Shown one piece after another: positions 1 through 7,971 of a DNA stretch of 15,000 nt. Under the pieces are notes generated by a model. It was not told the origin of the DNA. It saw only the letters and a list, made by a program, of their open reading frames with translations, and made no database searches. The position numbers were made by a program, and so were the translations under genes. Within the stretch, counting starts at the first letter, position 1, and every line of letters starts with the position of its first letter. The DNA is from Halisarca cf. caerulea (taxonomy: Eukaryota; Porifera; Demospongiae; Chondrillida; Halisarcidae): NCBI GenBank assembly GCA_963170055.1, contig CAUJGJ010000397.1:335001-350000 (forward strand), written 5' to 3'.

Positions 1-101
1 GGTAACGTTTACATGAAGACATGGGTATTAAAAGGTTAAATCTTAACTAGCTTGACTTGTGTATACAAGAAGTAAGAAATCATGGCTATAGGATTGTCAC
101 A

Positions 102-127
102 TGTATGTGTGTGTGTGTATGTGTGTG
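102..127. repeat. (GT)n microsatellite
   Basis: Short, slightly interrupted run of alternating G and T, with ATGT interruptions near both ends. It lies just upstream of the first candidate exon. Confidence 0.8.
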
Positions 128-197
128 CTCGCTAGACTTTGGATGGGTTCAGATTTGTATATTGAGCTGCATTCCTGAAAATAGTTCTCCGTTGTAG

Positions 198-536
198 CCA
201 CTCCAGATCCATCTCTTGGTCAACCTGGTGGTTCCAAAACTTCCATGAGGCGACTTACTACTCCACCTCCCTCTGAAGGGGCCAGGAGAGGACCTTCCTA
301 CAGCAGTACCACACCTTCAGGCAGCCTGCCTCCATCTGAGTGTGCTCCTCTAGCACCTTCCCAGAACAGAACCACACCTGACACTTTGCCTCCCTCTCCA
401 GCTGTTAGGGGAGCACCTTTGCGAAACAGAGCGACACCTGCAGGCAGCCTGCTCCCATCTCATTGTACTCCTCTAGCACCTACTCACAACAGAGCCACAC
501 CTGACAGCCAGCCTAGGCCTCAAACTCACTCTCAAG
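198..536 (+). CDS. candidate proline-rich internal exon with a ~41-residue higher-order repeat
   Basis: An open stretch preceded by a TTGTAG acceptor (AG at 196-197) and followed by a CAAG/GTGA donor (GT at 537-538). Read from the acceptor it gives about 113 residues rich in Pro, Ser, Thr and Arg. Four units of 20-21 residues, each beginning PPS or LPS, alternate as two subtypes. Units 1 and 3 share an R-G-x-P core; units 2 and 4 share a C-(A/T)-P-L-A-P core and an N-R-(T/A)-T-P-D tail. The true unit is therefore ~41 residues (~123 bp). The ATG at 245 is inside the exon and is probably not a start. The exon is 339 nt with equal phase at both ends, so it could be skipped or duplicated without a frame change. 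It is probably disordered; the function is unknown. Its 3' phase fits the candidate exon at 3462. Whether it is expressed cannot be seen here. Confidence 0.45.
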
Positions 537-670
537 GTGACAGATTGGTTAGCATAACAATAGTAGTCAAATATGAGTTGTAAATACATAGATATGGTTA
601 TAATAAGTATGGGTACACAAAAAATTGGGCGTGGCACTTCCTATATTTGAAATATGAATACAAAAAAGTG

Positions 671-693
671 AGTGCTAAAAGGGCCCAAGTCCA
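671..693 (+). repeat. left terminal inverted repeat of the DUF7869-type transposon
   Basis: Begins AGTGC and contains the GGGCCCAAGTCCA core. It pairs with 3188-3210 with three mismatches by eye. Confidence 0.65.
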
Positions 694-767
694 AATATGT
701 ACAATGCAAGAAGGAACACAACATCTTTGTCAAAACAAATCAAACCACAAGTCTAGGCTTGGACAAC

Positions 768-3003
768 TTATTGATCATCATCCTCTTTATCTTCTAAGTA
801 AATGTCCTCTTCACTATCATCAGATTCATCATGATCGTGTGGTGTACTTTGTGGCACCATCAGATTGTCATAAAAAGAGCGCTTCTCTGGAGGAAGGCGC
901 TTGCTCAACTTCTGTAAATCCTGGAGTTTAGCTGGCTTTATGGTAACTGGAGCACTATAGCCTTCTGGTACTTCATCAATGTAAATGGTGCTTGGGCAAC
1001 TGGGTTTCTTGCAGCTAACTTTTTTCCATGGTTCCATGTCACTGTAAGTGTAGCGACACCATACTTCATCAGGATGACTGACCAGGATGCTTTCACCACT
1101 CTCAAAGTCAAACTCCAGTGATTGTCCATAGCTGAACCAATGCACCTCCCTGAAATTCAACCGGTTGGATGACTGGTCATTCAAGGTTGTCTTAATGGCT
1201 GACACAGCAACAGACTTGTAGTTGAAGAAGTCCGATCTCTCCATCTCGGTAAACAAAAACAGCTTTGCAATGTGGCAGATTTCAAAGTTCGAATCCAGTC
1301 TTCAGGTACAAATGCTTGCTCCACACATTTGCGTTTTTCGATTATAGCAAAATCACGATCATTGGGCAAAAATGTATGCCCCCTGGTAAGAAACTTGTGA
1401 TCTATTCTCTGATATATCTTTTGATGGATTAGAGATAGAAGAAAGAAAAGGATGACTTTATTTTTGTTCTGACCAGCACATCCATCCAAGTACAGTACAA
1501 GACTAGTTGCCCGAGTCTTCAAAGATGAAAAGCACTTCAAGAGACAACTAGCCACTTCCGATGACCCGCGTTTTGCAGTCAGCTCAGACCACATGTACAT
1601 ACATCCACGCTTGGATACACAATCATGAATGCCAAAATTGTACACCCATAGTTGCCTAGAATAAAAGACATCACTATGGGTGAGTGTTGGCACAGGCAAA
1701 TTCTGCTCAAATCGAACGTATACATGTCTATACCTCCTGATGTGGCTGCCTCTGTATCTGATTCTTGATCTTGGTTGTCTCCGTTTCCATTCCACGATTG
1801 CCTTGCCTGGATCTTGTCTTTTCGCAACTCATCATAGCCCTTCTCAGCCTTTCTCTGATGCATCTCAAGTTGCTTTTTCAAAGTCAATTTTTCTTCTTCG
1901 TGGATGGCTGCTTGAATCTTGATATGCAGCTGGTTGCATGTGCCACATGTGTCAGATCTGGGTCGTCCAAAGCCTAGGTTGAAACAAGTGTTGAAAATAT
2001 TTCTATAGGCATGTTCTTTCACTACACCTGAGAAGGGTAGCTTTTGCTCAATGCGCTCAATCTACTCTGGTTCACTTTGTTCTAGATACAAATACCACAT
2101 TCGCTTGATGTTGAGCTTCTCTGATAGGTATTTGCGTTGGTGGTCATCCTTACGTGAGTAATGCGATTCCTGAGCAGGAAATGAAGCAATGTGTGAGACA
2201 ACACTTGCAATGATGTTGTCTGGCAAAGTGTGCTGTTTCCTGTGCTTCCCCCTCTGATCGACAGGTGGACTTGTATGGCCTGTGCTCATGAATTCACATA
2301 AGCGCTTTACAGCCTTTTCTGTGATGCCATGTACTGAAATAAAGGCCTTTCTACGTATGGCCACGTCACCACCCTTCGTTTTCACCCGATAGGAAAATGT
2401 TGCTGCACGCTTCTTACCAGTAGTCTTCCTCAAGCGATGTCTTTGTGACTCCTTGTAAGATATGAGGCTAAATAAGTAGGCATCTTGTTCATTTTTTGTA
2501 CTCATTTTACGAAAAGACGAAAAAATATCCTCAGATTCCTGACCTATCTTATCAAAACACTTCATTTTACAGGTACAGAGTGGCCCTACGGTCTTTGCAG
2601 CAACTATGCGCCCAGTTGGGGTTGAATAGGACATACCTGCAGTCCGTTTAGCCTTCTGTAAGTTCCTCTTCCACAGTGAAGGATTGTGCGATCTTTTCCT
2701 GCTATTTCGAGGAGTTTCGTCAACGGTAGAAGGACCTGCTACCTCCAAGGACAAAGTGCTCTGTGCAGGTGCAGTAACGATAGTACCTTCCAAGTTCTCA
2801 ACCGTCGAAATCGTCAAACGATCATATGTCTCGTCAAAAACTGCACGCTCACTGGTATAATCGCCGTCATCCTCTTCAGAATTGTCAGAGATGACTTCTT
2901 CACTTTCAGACACATCCTCAGGGAAAAAAGAATCCGATGAATCGCTATCATCGCTGCGATCGATCTGTTTCAATAGTTCATCCACGTTCCTACTTGCAGC
3001 CAT
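768..3003 (-). pseudogene. transposase-like ORF (DUF7869-type), broken by one stop and two frameshifts
   Basis: Reads from the ATG at 3003 (M-A-A-S-R-N) down to a TAA at 768-770, about 745 codons if counted through the breaks. In order: an acidic Ser/Asp/Glu-rich N-terminus (residues ~20-55), a basic patch (~100-120) that may be a nuclear signal, a C-x-C-x3-C cluster (residues 143-149), a second cysteine motif R-P-R-S-D-T-C-G-T-C, then the core with T-F-D-L, Y-L-D-G-C-A-G-Q-N-K-N-K and F-L-P-N-D-R-D-F-A-I-I-E-K, and a very acidic C-terminus. The D-G-C-A-G-Q-N and P-x-D-R-D-F blocks are what I know as the DUF7869 family of eukaryotic mobile elements, presumed RNase-H-fold nucleases; this is recall, not a search. 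Breaks: in-frame TAG at 2062-2064, a 1-nt shift near 1707 between T-F-D-L and the following block, and another between about 1285 and 1303. The copy is therefore non-coding. The superfamily name is uncertain. Confidence 0.75.
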
Positions 3004-3040
3004 TTTAGCACTAATAACTACTTTTGCGCGCAAAGTGCGC

Positions 3041-3063
3041 GATGCAAAAAGGGTCTAAGTCCA
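3041..3063 (+). repeat. internal copy of the transposon terminal motif
   Basis: Matches the terminal inverted repeat at about 19 of 23 positions and lies inverted relative to the right end, so 3041-3210 can fold as a large hairpin. It sits just upstream of the transposase start (3003) and could act as a promoter-proximal binding site. Confidence 0.55.
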
Positions 3064-3187
3064 CTTAGCAATCATTCTCGCCCCAGCTGTGTGTTTATAA
3101 AGTGAAAATTGCACAATTTCTGACTGCCATTTTGTGTATTCTGACCAATACAAACGATATATGCCAAAAAACGGAAATCCTTAAAAA

Positions 3188-3210
3188 TGGACTTAGGCCC
3201 TTCTTGCACT
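3188..3210 (-). repeat. right terminal inverted repeat of the DUF7869-type transposon
   Basis: Reverse complement of the left repeat at 671-693, with about 20 of 23 matches. It reads TGGACTTAGGCCC then TTCTTGCACT on the plus strand. Confidence 0.65.
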
Positions 3211-3461
3211 AACCCCTTATTATGTTTCTTTACTTTTGTTAGAATTGTGAGCATTCCCCACTGTTCTGTTGCCCATGTCGTCAGTCACTAGATTAACAGT
3301 TGCTCAGCTGCTTAAATTTATGGCCAAATAGCATCAAGTGTCTCTGAAACCTGTACCAACATGTTATGCTTTAAGATATTAAATCTTCATTAACTTGAAT
3401 TCTGTATTCAAAAAATTAGAGTTAATTAGCATGCCTACATATATAAAATTGTCACCTGCAG

Positions 3462-3596
3462 GTGTGTGTGATGAGGTGTACTACTATTCAACCACAGGAA
3501 CTCCAACAAGTGATCATGACAATGTGACACAGCTGTTATCGGCTCTAGCTAAGAGAGTAGGTGTACTGGAGAAAGAGGGCAGATCAGCAGAAGGCA
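3462..3596 (+). CDS. candidate exon, heptad-like segment of an uncharacterised gene
   Basis: Preceded by a CACCTGCAG acceptor. Translation in the open frame has a Y-Y-Y-S-T-T-G-T-P-T-S-D-H-D-N stretch, then L-L-S-A-L-A-K-R-V-G-V-L-E-K-E, which has hydrophobic spacing suggestive of a short coiled coil. Two donors are possible: GTAAAG at 3597, which leaves a phase that fits the next exon at 4891, or GTAGGT at 3643, which does not. The start phase fits the proline-rich exon ending at 536. The family is not recognised. Confidence 0.35.
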
Positions 3597-3706
3597 GTAA
3601 AGAGCACGAAGCGCAGGAAGAGATATACTGCTTGCTGTTAGGGTAGGTTTTTTAGGGCCTGTATTGTTTTCATTTGGACTTCCAGTGTGTAACGCTTGTC
3701 CGATAT

Positions 3707-3725
3707 ACATACATATATATATATA
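3707..3725. repeat. (TA)n microsatellite, left of the inserted pogo-like element
   Basis: Interrupted run of alternating T and A (ATACATACATATATATATATA-like) directly abutting the terminal repeat at 3726. The matching TA run resumes at 4562-4583, so the element landed inside a single TA tract, as expected for TA-targeting Tc1/mariner transposases. Confidence 0.75.
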
Positions 3726-4561
3726 CAGTGAAACCTGTCTAATCCGACACTCAATGGGACTGGAAAAAAATGTCGGATTAGGAGGTTGTCGGATTACAGA
3801 GGGTTAGGGTTTGGGTTAGAATTTTGATTCGTTATTACAACTGAGTCCGATTATTGCGTCACAGTGTTTGCTAGTAGAGAGGTTTAGCACTACGTAAAAC
3901 ATTACGTAATGAGCTTACTACGTTTCGCGCGGTAAATTAGAACGTTCTTAGTAACGGTTTCGACGTATCAAGGTATCTTAGTACGTTGTTGTTCTACGTT
4001 ATAAGGCTCGTGTTGACGCTCTCTCCATTACTCCTCTAACTGCTGCTTTCCGCCTGGCGTTCCGTTTCTGATAATAAAAGAACGCTAGGAACCCAAATCT
4101 CCCTCAGAATCGCCAAAAACTCGCAAAAAAGATCTTCGTCATAGTTCTATGTCGCTATAACGTTACATATGAAGTATTCGACGTTGCTAAAACGAAAAAC
4201 GTTCTAAATTTCAAACGTACCTATCAGCTTACTACGTAGCGTTTAAACGTTATGCCATAGATACTCAAACCCCTCTCTAGTTATTGAATCATTACGTAAT
4301 GAAACAATATGGCGTCCGCATGCAAGCATAACGCGTACGGCGGGAAAATAGAAGGAGAAACTCCAGCCAATTTGCAACAATTGTCGGATTGTACAGATTA
4401 ATTTTATTCTAGGGACTCCAAAATGGATGTCGGTTTTCGGATTAGGCATTTGTCGGATTAGGCAGGTGATTTTGTATTGAAAAACTATCGGTGCCTCGAA
4501 TTTAGTGTCGGTTTAGGCATTTGTCGGTTTAGAGAGGTGTCGGATTGGGCAGGTTTCACTG
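3726..4561. mobile_element. non-autonomous Tc1/mariner (pogo-like) element
   Basis: An 836-bp element with ~25-bp terminal inverted repeats starting CAGTGAAACCTGTCTAATCC and ending with its near-perfect complement (GGATTGGGCAGGTTTCACTG at 4542-4561), flanked by TA on both sides. CAGTGAAACC ends with TA duplication are typical of pogo/Tigger-like elements. The subterminal zones repeat the motif TGTCGG(A/T)TT(A/G) about nine times, clustered in the first 70 bp and last 180 bp. The core (about 3826-4350) is CpG-rich and contains two perfect ATTACGTAAT palindromes (3901 and 4291). No transposase ORF is present; the only open stretch (4243-4449, minus) has no recognisable domain. Confidence 0.8.
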
Positions 4562-4583
4562 TATATATATATATATATATATA
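4562..4583. repeat. (TA)n microsatellite, right of the inserted element
   Basis: Continuation of the TA tract interrupted by the pogo-like element. Confidence 0.8.
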
Positions 4584-4890
4584 CATATAATATGGATTTG
4601 AAGAAAAGTCTTATAATAGAGAATTTATATAATAGTAAAAGAGAAGTATGAATTTATACAGGAATGAGTTATAGGAATTGTTTTGAAAACAATTACCAAA
4701 TATGGCGATAGTTATCAAAACAATCGTACAGTTACAATAAACAGTGTGTTCAATGAATGTTCAGCTGTGCACTTACACTCCAATGCTTTGCAAGTGATTT
4801 GTGTGGGTGGGGCGGCAGCCCCGATGAGTTTTTAACTTGAATTACTTGTTATGTGCCCATGATGTCTGATAACATTAGTTTGTTTTGTAG

Positions 4891-4962
4891 AGAAACATGA
4901 ATGGCCCACAAGATGCTTATGGCAGAAGATAATGACTTTTCTGGATCGTCATTTAGATCAGG
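4891..4962 (+). CDS. candidate exon of the uncharacterised gene
   Basis: Preceded by TGTTTTGTAG and followed by GTAAGA. One frame is open throughout: K-H-E-W-P-T-R-C-L-W-Q-K-I-M-T-F-L-D-R-H-L-D-Q. It needs one leftover base from the preceding exon, which the GTAAAG donor after 3596 supplies. Function unknown. Confidence 0.4.
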
Positions 4963-5030
4963 GTAAGAATTCTGCTATGTTATGATGCTGCTTCCAATTA
5001 CCATCCCATTTTGTTTATTTCATCCGCAAG

Positions 5031-5128
5031 ACTCACTTGCAAGAGCCAATGCAATCGCACTGTTGAGAATCGCCTAGTGAGAGAGGTGCAAGTTCTTAGT
5101 CCTGCTTTTTCTGGAGCGCACATTGCTG
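5031..5128 (+). CDS. candidate exon with an apparent frame break
   Basis: Donor GTGAGT at 5129 is strong; the acceptor CCGCAAG before 5031 is plausible. The frame that joins the next exon reads R-T-V-E-N-R-L-V-R-E-V-Q-V-L-S-P-A-F-S-G-A-H-I-A. The frame that joins the previous exon reads D-S-L-A-R-A-N-A-I-A-L-L-R-I-A and then stops. No choice among the visible acceptors reconciles the two, so a 1-nt indel in this copy (or an unseen exon) is likely. Confidence 0.35.
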
Positions 5129-5258
5129 GTGAGTGCACATGTGTATTTGTACAATGTTGTGGTGATTGTGATCATGAGATATACTTAATAAACTACCACT
5201 GTGTACATAACTGCTTGCTGCTTGTAGCTTCTTTTATGTCTTATATTGCTTTCAATAG

Positions 5259-5368
5259 AGGCGGCCTACAGATACTACCTGTCTTGCTATGATACATCAT
5301 CACGTAAGAGGAGGGGGGCACATACAGACAGGTTAAGTGCATGCAGAAAAAGGGAAAGACACACAAGG
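5259..5368 (+). CDS. candidate basic exon of the uncharacterised gene
   Basis: Acceptor TTTCAATAG, donor GTGAGT at 5369. It encodes A-A-Y-R-Y-Y-L-S-C-Y-D-T-S-S-R-K-R-R-G then further Arg/Lys-rich sequence, a probable nucleic-acid-binding or nuclear segment. The start phase matches the exon ending at 5128 and the end is phase 0, matching the next exon. Confidence 0.45.
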
Positions 5369-5449
5369 GTGAGTGAACTTGAGGGCAGTCTTATCATTAA
5401 TATTGCATTTATTGAGTTTACTCCATGATATTCTATCTTGTTCCCATAG

Positions 5450-5775
5450 AAATTACATGAGAGAAAGGCAACAGTGTTAATACTCACTTTTATGGAAGTG
5501 GCTACAAAGGAGTGGGAGGATTTGGTGGTGGATGAGTTAATGTCCAGTGACGAGAGTGGGATGGAGGGAGATCAGGAGGCAATATTGTACATCATTTGAG
5601 TTGGCGGTCTCTCCATGCCAGTTACATGATTAACCACCTTGAGAAGAGAGTTGAAAGGGAAAAATCTGCCTTGGCCTGTAGGCAAACAAAAAAAGACTTT
5701 CACAGGAACCATCTTCAAAGCCATGACCCACCTCGGGATCATCTTCCCCACTATGGGCTATTGTTTGACTGGTAA
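5450..5775 (+). pseudogene. candidate last exon with a frameshift before the C-terminus
   Basis: Acceptor TTCCCATAG. The first frame encodes a basic start, then W-E-D-L-V-V-D-E-L-M-S-S-D-E-S-G-M-E-G-D-Q-E and stops at the TGA at 5597-5599. Just before that stop, a -1 frame continues with S-W-R-S-L-H-A-S-Y-M-I-N-H-L-E-K-R-V, then Lys/Arg-rich sequence, ending G-L-L-F-D-W and TAA at 5773-5775. An acidic M-S-S-(D/E)-E block followed by a W-R-S motif and a basic tail is a pattern I associate with multi-copy uncharacterised proteins of sponges and corals, so the second frame is probably the original tail. If the stop is real, the protein ends at the acidic block. Confidence 0.45.
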
Positions 5776-6002
5776 TTACAACCTATACAGACTTTATAAT
5801 TGTTATATTAGTATGCAGTGTGATTGTATCATGATTGTGTTTTAATACTAGACTGTTCTTTGGGATCGTATATACAAGTATACATGGTTTTACATTTAAT
5901 TTGATTTTCTGCATTACATTTGGTTGTTTTCTTGGAATATTTGTATTGCGTGTAGCTATATGGGGCAATTGATGAGAAAAAAATGGCATCCGCATTTATC
6001 CA
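5776..6002. other. AT-rich spacer
   Basis: No ORF, RNA or repeat is recognised. The 5' boundary of the following retrotransposon may lie in this stretch but cannot be placed without other copies. Confidence 0.5.
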
Positions 6003-6011
6003 GTGCCCAAA

Positions 6012-6302
6012 ATGATCCTAGAATTAGCTTTTTGCTTATTAGTTTTTAATATTTTTGAGCACCAATGCTCTCAGTATTGTTGTCCTTCACCGATGGATCA
6101 CTCAGCATGCTTTTCCCCATCCTTACTGCCTCGTTACACTGGAAGAAGTTTCTCTTCGTACCTGCGTGAATGGGAAAAGAGAAGTCGTTGGCAGATTTCC
6201 ATCTTCAGGAGTCTTGTTCGTGGTCGTGCGGACTTGCTCTTGCGATGTAGTGATGTTGAAAGGAATCCCGGACCAGCTCCCCCTGCCGCGAAGAAGCCCT
6301 AG
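6012..6302 (+). pseudogene. LINE N-terminal segment with 2A-like motif, ended by an in-frame TAG
   Basis: From the ATG at 6012 the frame encodes ~96 residues. The first ~17 are hydrophobic (M-I-L-E-L-A-F-C-L-L-V-F-N-I-F), like a signal peptide. A basic/aromatic stretch follows, then L-L-L-R-C-S-D-V-E-R-N-P-G-P with the 2A core D-V-E-R-N-P-G-P at 6252-6275. The 2A consensus D-x-E-x-N-P-G-P makes ribosomes skip a peptide bond between G and P. Here the residue before D is Ser rather than the usual Gly, so activity is uncertain. The TAG at 6300-6302 lies eight codons after the motif. The same frame then runs on without a break into the endonuclease domain at 6318, so the stop looks like a recent nonsense change in one original long ORF. 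Confidence 0.7.
6252..6275 (+). other. 2A-like ribosome-skipping motif
   Basis: Encodes D-V-E-R-N-P-G-P, a full match to the 2A core consensus, preceded by the Leu-rich stretch usual in 2A peptides. 2A-like sequences have been described in APE-type non-LTR elements of several invertebrates, normally just upstream of the endonuclease, as here. Confidence 0.75.
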
Positions 6303-7144
6303 ACCGATTCTCTGACCGTGATTCACGTGAACACCCGCAGCCTTCTCAAACACTTTGATGATATTGCCGCTCTTGCTGTTACTGAACGCCCTTACTTTCT
6401 AGCTTTATCAGAAACTTGGTTGGATGATTCTGTCCCTGATGCACAGGTTCATCTTGCTGGTTACAGACTGCTTAGGTGTGACCATAATCGTTGTGGTGGA
6501 AGTGTTGCTGTCTTCTGTGTTGAATCCTTGCATTGTTCCCTGCTGAGTTGTGGTGTTACATCTTCTGGTGCCGAGTTTCTATGGATTTCAGTTGCTTGTG
6601 GCCACCTTCATCCATCTCTTGCTGTTGGCTGTTTCTATCATCCCCCTGGTGATCCATCGCAGTCTGTACATGATGTTTGTGACTCCATCGAAGCTATAAT
6701 GTTGAATAGGAAGCACTTGATAGTCTGCGGTGACTTCAACATCAACCTGCTTGACCCTAGCCCTACTCATTTCAAGACTTTCCAGAATTTTATCACTTCA
6801 CACTCACTAAACCAATCTCTGTTCCAACCCGTTATTCATGTTCATCAGCGTCAATCCTTGCTCTTTTTCTCACTACTCCAGACATTTCCATCTCTAGCTC
6901 TTCTGTCCTTGACACTGCCTTCTCTGATCATCTGCCCATCCTCCTACGCATTGACTCATCTGTTCCCCGTCCTCCTCGCACCCTCATCAGCTACCGCTCA
7001 TTCAAACACTTTTCTAAAGCCAGTTTTGAGGCAGACCTATCTTGCGTCCCTTGGTGTGTATTGGATGCCTTTAATGAACCTGACGACAAGCTAGAAGCCT
7101 TCAACATCCTATTATCAGATGTCTTAGACCAGCACGCCCCGTAG
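6303..7144 (+). pseudogene. LINE apurinic endonuclease domain (frameshifted)
   Basis: The frame opening at 6318 (V-I-H-V-N-T-R-S-L-L) carries the APE endonuclease motifs in order: N-T-R-S-L, L-S-E-T-W-L-D-D, G-G-S-V-A-V-F, the G-C-F-Y-H-P-P-G block and V-C-G-D-F-N-I-N. Near 6838-6850 the frame shifts by one, and the second frame continues with L-F-L-T-T-P-D, then S-D-H-L-P-I at 6923-6940, the terminal catalytic motif. The active-site residues Asn, Glu, Asp and Ser-Asp-His are thus all visible. The frame closes at a TAG at 7142-7144. In life this domain nicks target DNA to prime reverse transcription. This copy cannot make it in one piece. Confidence 0.8.
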
Positions 7145-7530
7145 CAGAACTGGTAGAGTCCAGAAGAAGCCATTGCCATGGATTACAAATACAATACGTA
7201 AGGAGATGGACAGGAGAAACAGACTTTTTCGGTTCTACCGCCGCAACCCCACTGTCACTGCATGTGAGATATACAAGGCTCAATGAAACCGTGTCATCCA
7301 ACTTCAACGCAGTGCTAAATCTGATTATTTCCATCGTTTGCTGCTCAAAAAGCCTCATCCATCGGCCCTGTGGAGGAGGACCCTCAAGCTGGCTACCTGC
7401 GCTTCAATCCACAAAGACAACTTCTCTTCCATTGGCTCAGATTCCACTCTATTTCTGACAACCTCAACAATCACTTTGCTTCAGTCAGTTGTAATAACAT
7501 TGCTCCTTCTGTTTCTTCTGTTTCCTGAAA
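7145..7530 (+). pseudogene. LINE connector between endonuclease and reverse transcriptase
   Basis: After a small frameshift near 7138-7150 a frame reads R-V-Q-K-K-P-L-P-W-I-T-N-T-I-R-K-E-M, a lysine/arginine-rich helical connector typical of CR1/L2 elements. A TGA at 7284-7286 lies between K-A-Q and N-R-V-I-Q. A further shift near 7370-7440 leads to S-D-N-L-N-N-H-F-A-S-V. The next element normally present, the reverse transcriptase fingers and palm, is absent. Confidence 0.65.
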
Positions 7531-7971
7531 AGCAAACTTTGACTATTGTGATGTTGTGTGGTTTGGCTGTACCAAATCTGAGTCCCTTCACCTTGAATCC
7601 TTATTGAACTTTGCTTGCCGTGCAATTCTTTGTAGATCTAAACACTATTCTGCTTCTGCCACTCGTCATGATCTTGGTCTATCCACCCTTTCCTCCAGAA
7701 GGAAGCTTCATCTTTCTCAGACTATCTTCAGGTGCCTCTCTTCTCATTGTCCATCCTATCTATCTCAGCTTTTCTCTGCTCCAAGCTCTTCCCATCACAC
7801 TCGGTCTTGCTCTTCAAATCAGCTAAACCTCACAGTCACAAGATCATCCTTCGGGCAGAGGTCATTCAGCTTTACTGGTGCTACTATGTGGCGATCCCTC
7901 CCTGTGGACATCCGGGGGTGAAAGATTTCCGGACCTTCACTGCCAAATGTGCGGATCTCTTGCTGGACTGA
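7531..7971 (+). pseudogene. LINE ORF2 C-terminal region after the deleted RT core
   Basis: The frame gives F-D-Y-C-D-V-V-W-F-G-C-T-K-S, the conserved post-RT block, then C-R-A-I-L-C-R-S, S-R-R-K-L-H, H-T-R-S-C and G-A-T-M-W-R-S-L-P-V-D-I-R, which is the usual C-terminal order in CR1/L2/Jockey-group ORF2. A run of five G (about 7915-7919) carries a frameshift; in the shifted frame the ending V-K-D-F-R-T-F-T-A-K-C-A-D-L-L-L-D reaches a TGA at 7969-7971. Confidence 0.75.

Larger units (their letters stand above)
671..3210 (-). mobile_element. DNA transposon with DUF7869-type transposase (degenerate)
   Basis: A 2.54-kb element bounded by 23-bp terminal inverted repeats at 671-693 and 3188-3210 that match at about 20 of 23 positions and share the core GGGCC(C/T)AAGTCCA. 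A third copy of the terminal motif sits at 3041-3063 in the same orientation as the left end, making the right end a ~170-bp imperfect palindrome. A shorter echo is present near 704-716. These are probably transposase-binding sites. The one long gene inside is on the minus strand and fills most of the element. No convincing target-site duplication flanks 671 or 3210, so the exact ends may be off by a few bases. The element lies between candidate host exons at 198-536 and 3462-3596, that is in an intron if that gene model holds. Confidence 0.7.

Noticed and set aside
647..931. Plus-strand ORF over the left end of the transposon
   Set aside because: It spans the terminal repeat and the antisense of the acidic transposase C-terminus.
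1680..1977. Plus-strand ORFs opposite the transposase
   Set aside because: Shadow frames of the minus-strand gene.
4243..4449. Minus-strand ORF inside the pogo-like element
   Set aside because: No helix-turn-helix or DDE motif; it runs into the TGTCGG repeat zone and looks like chance.
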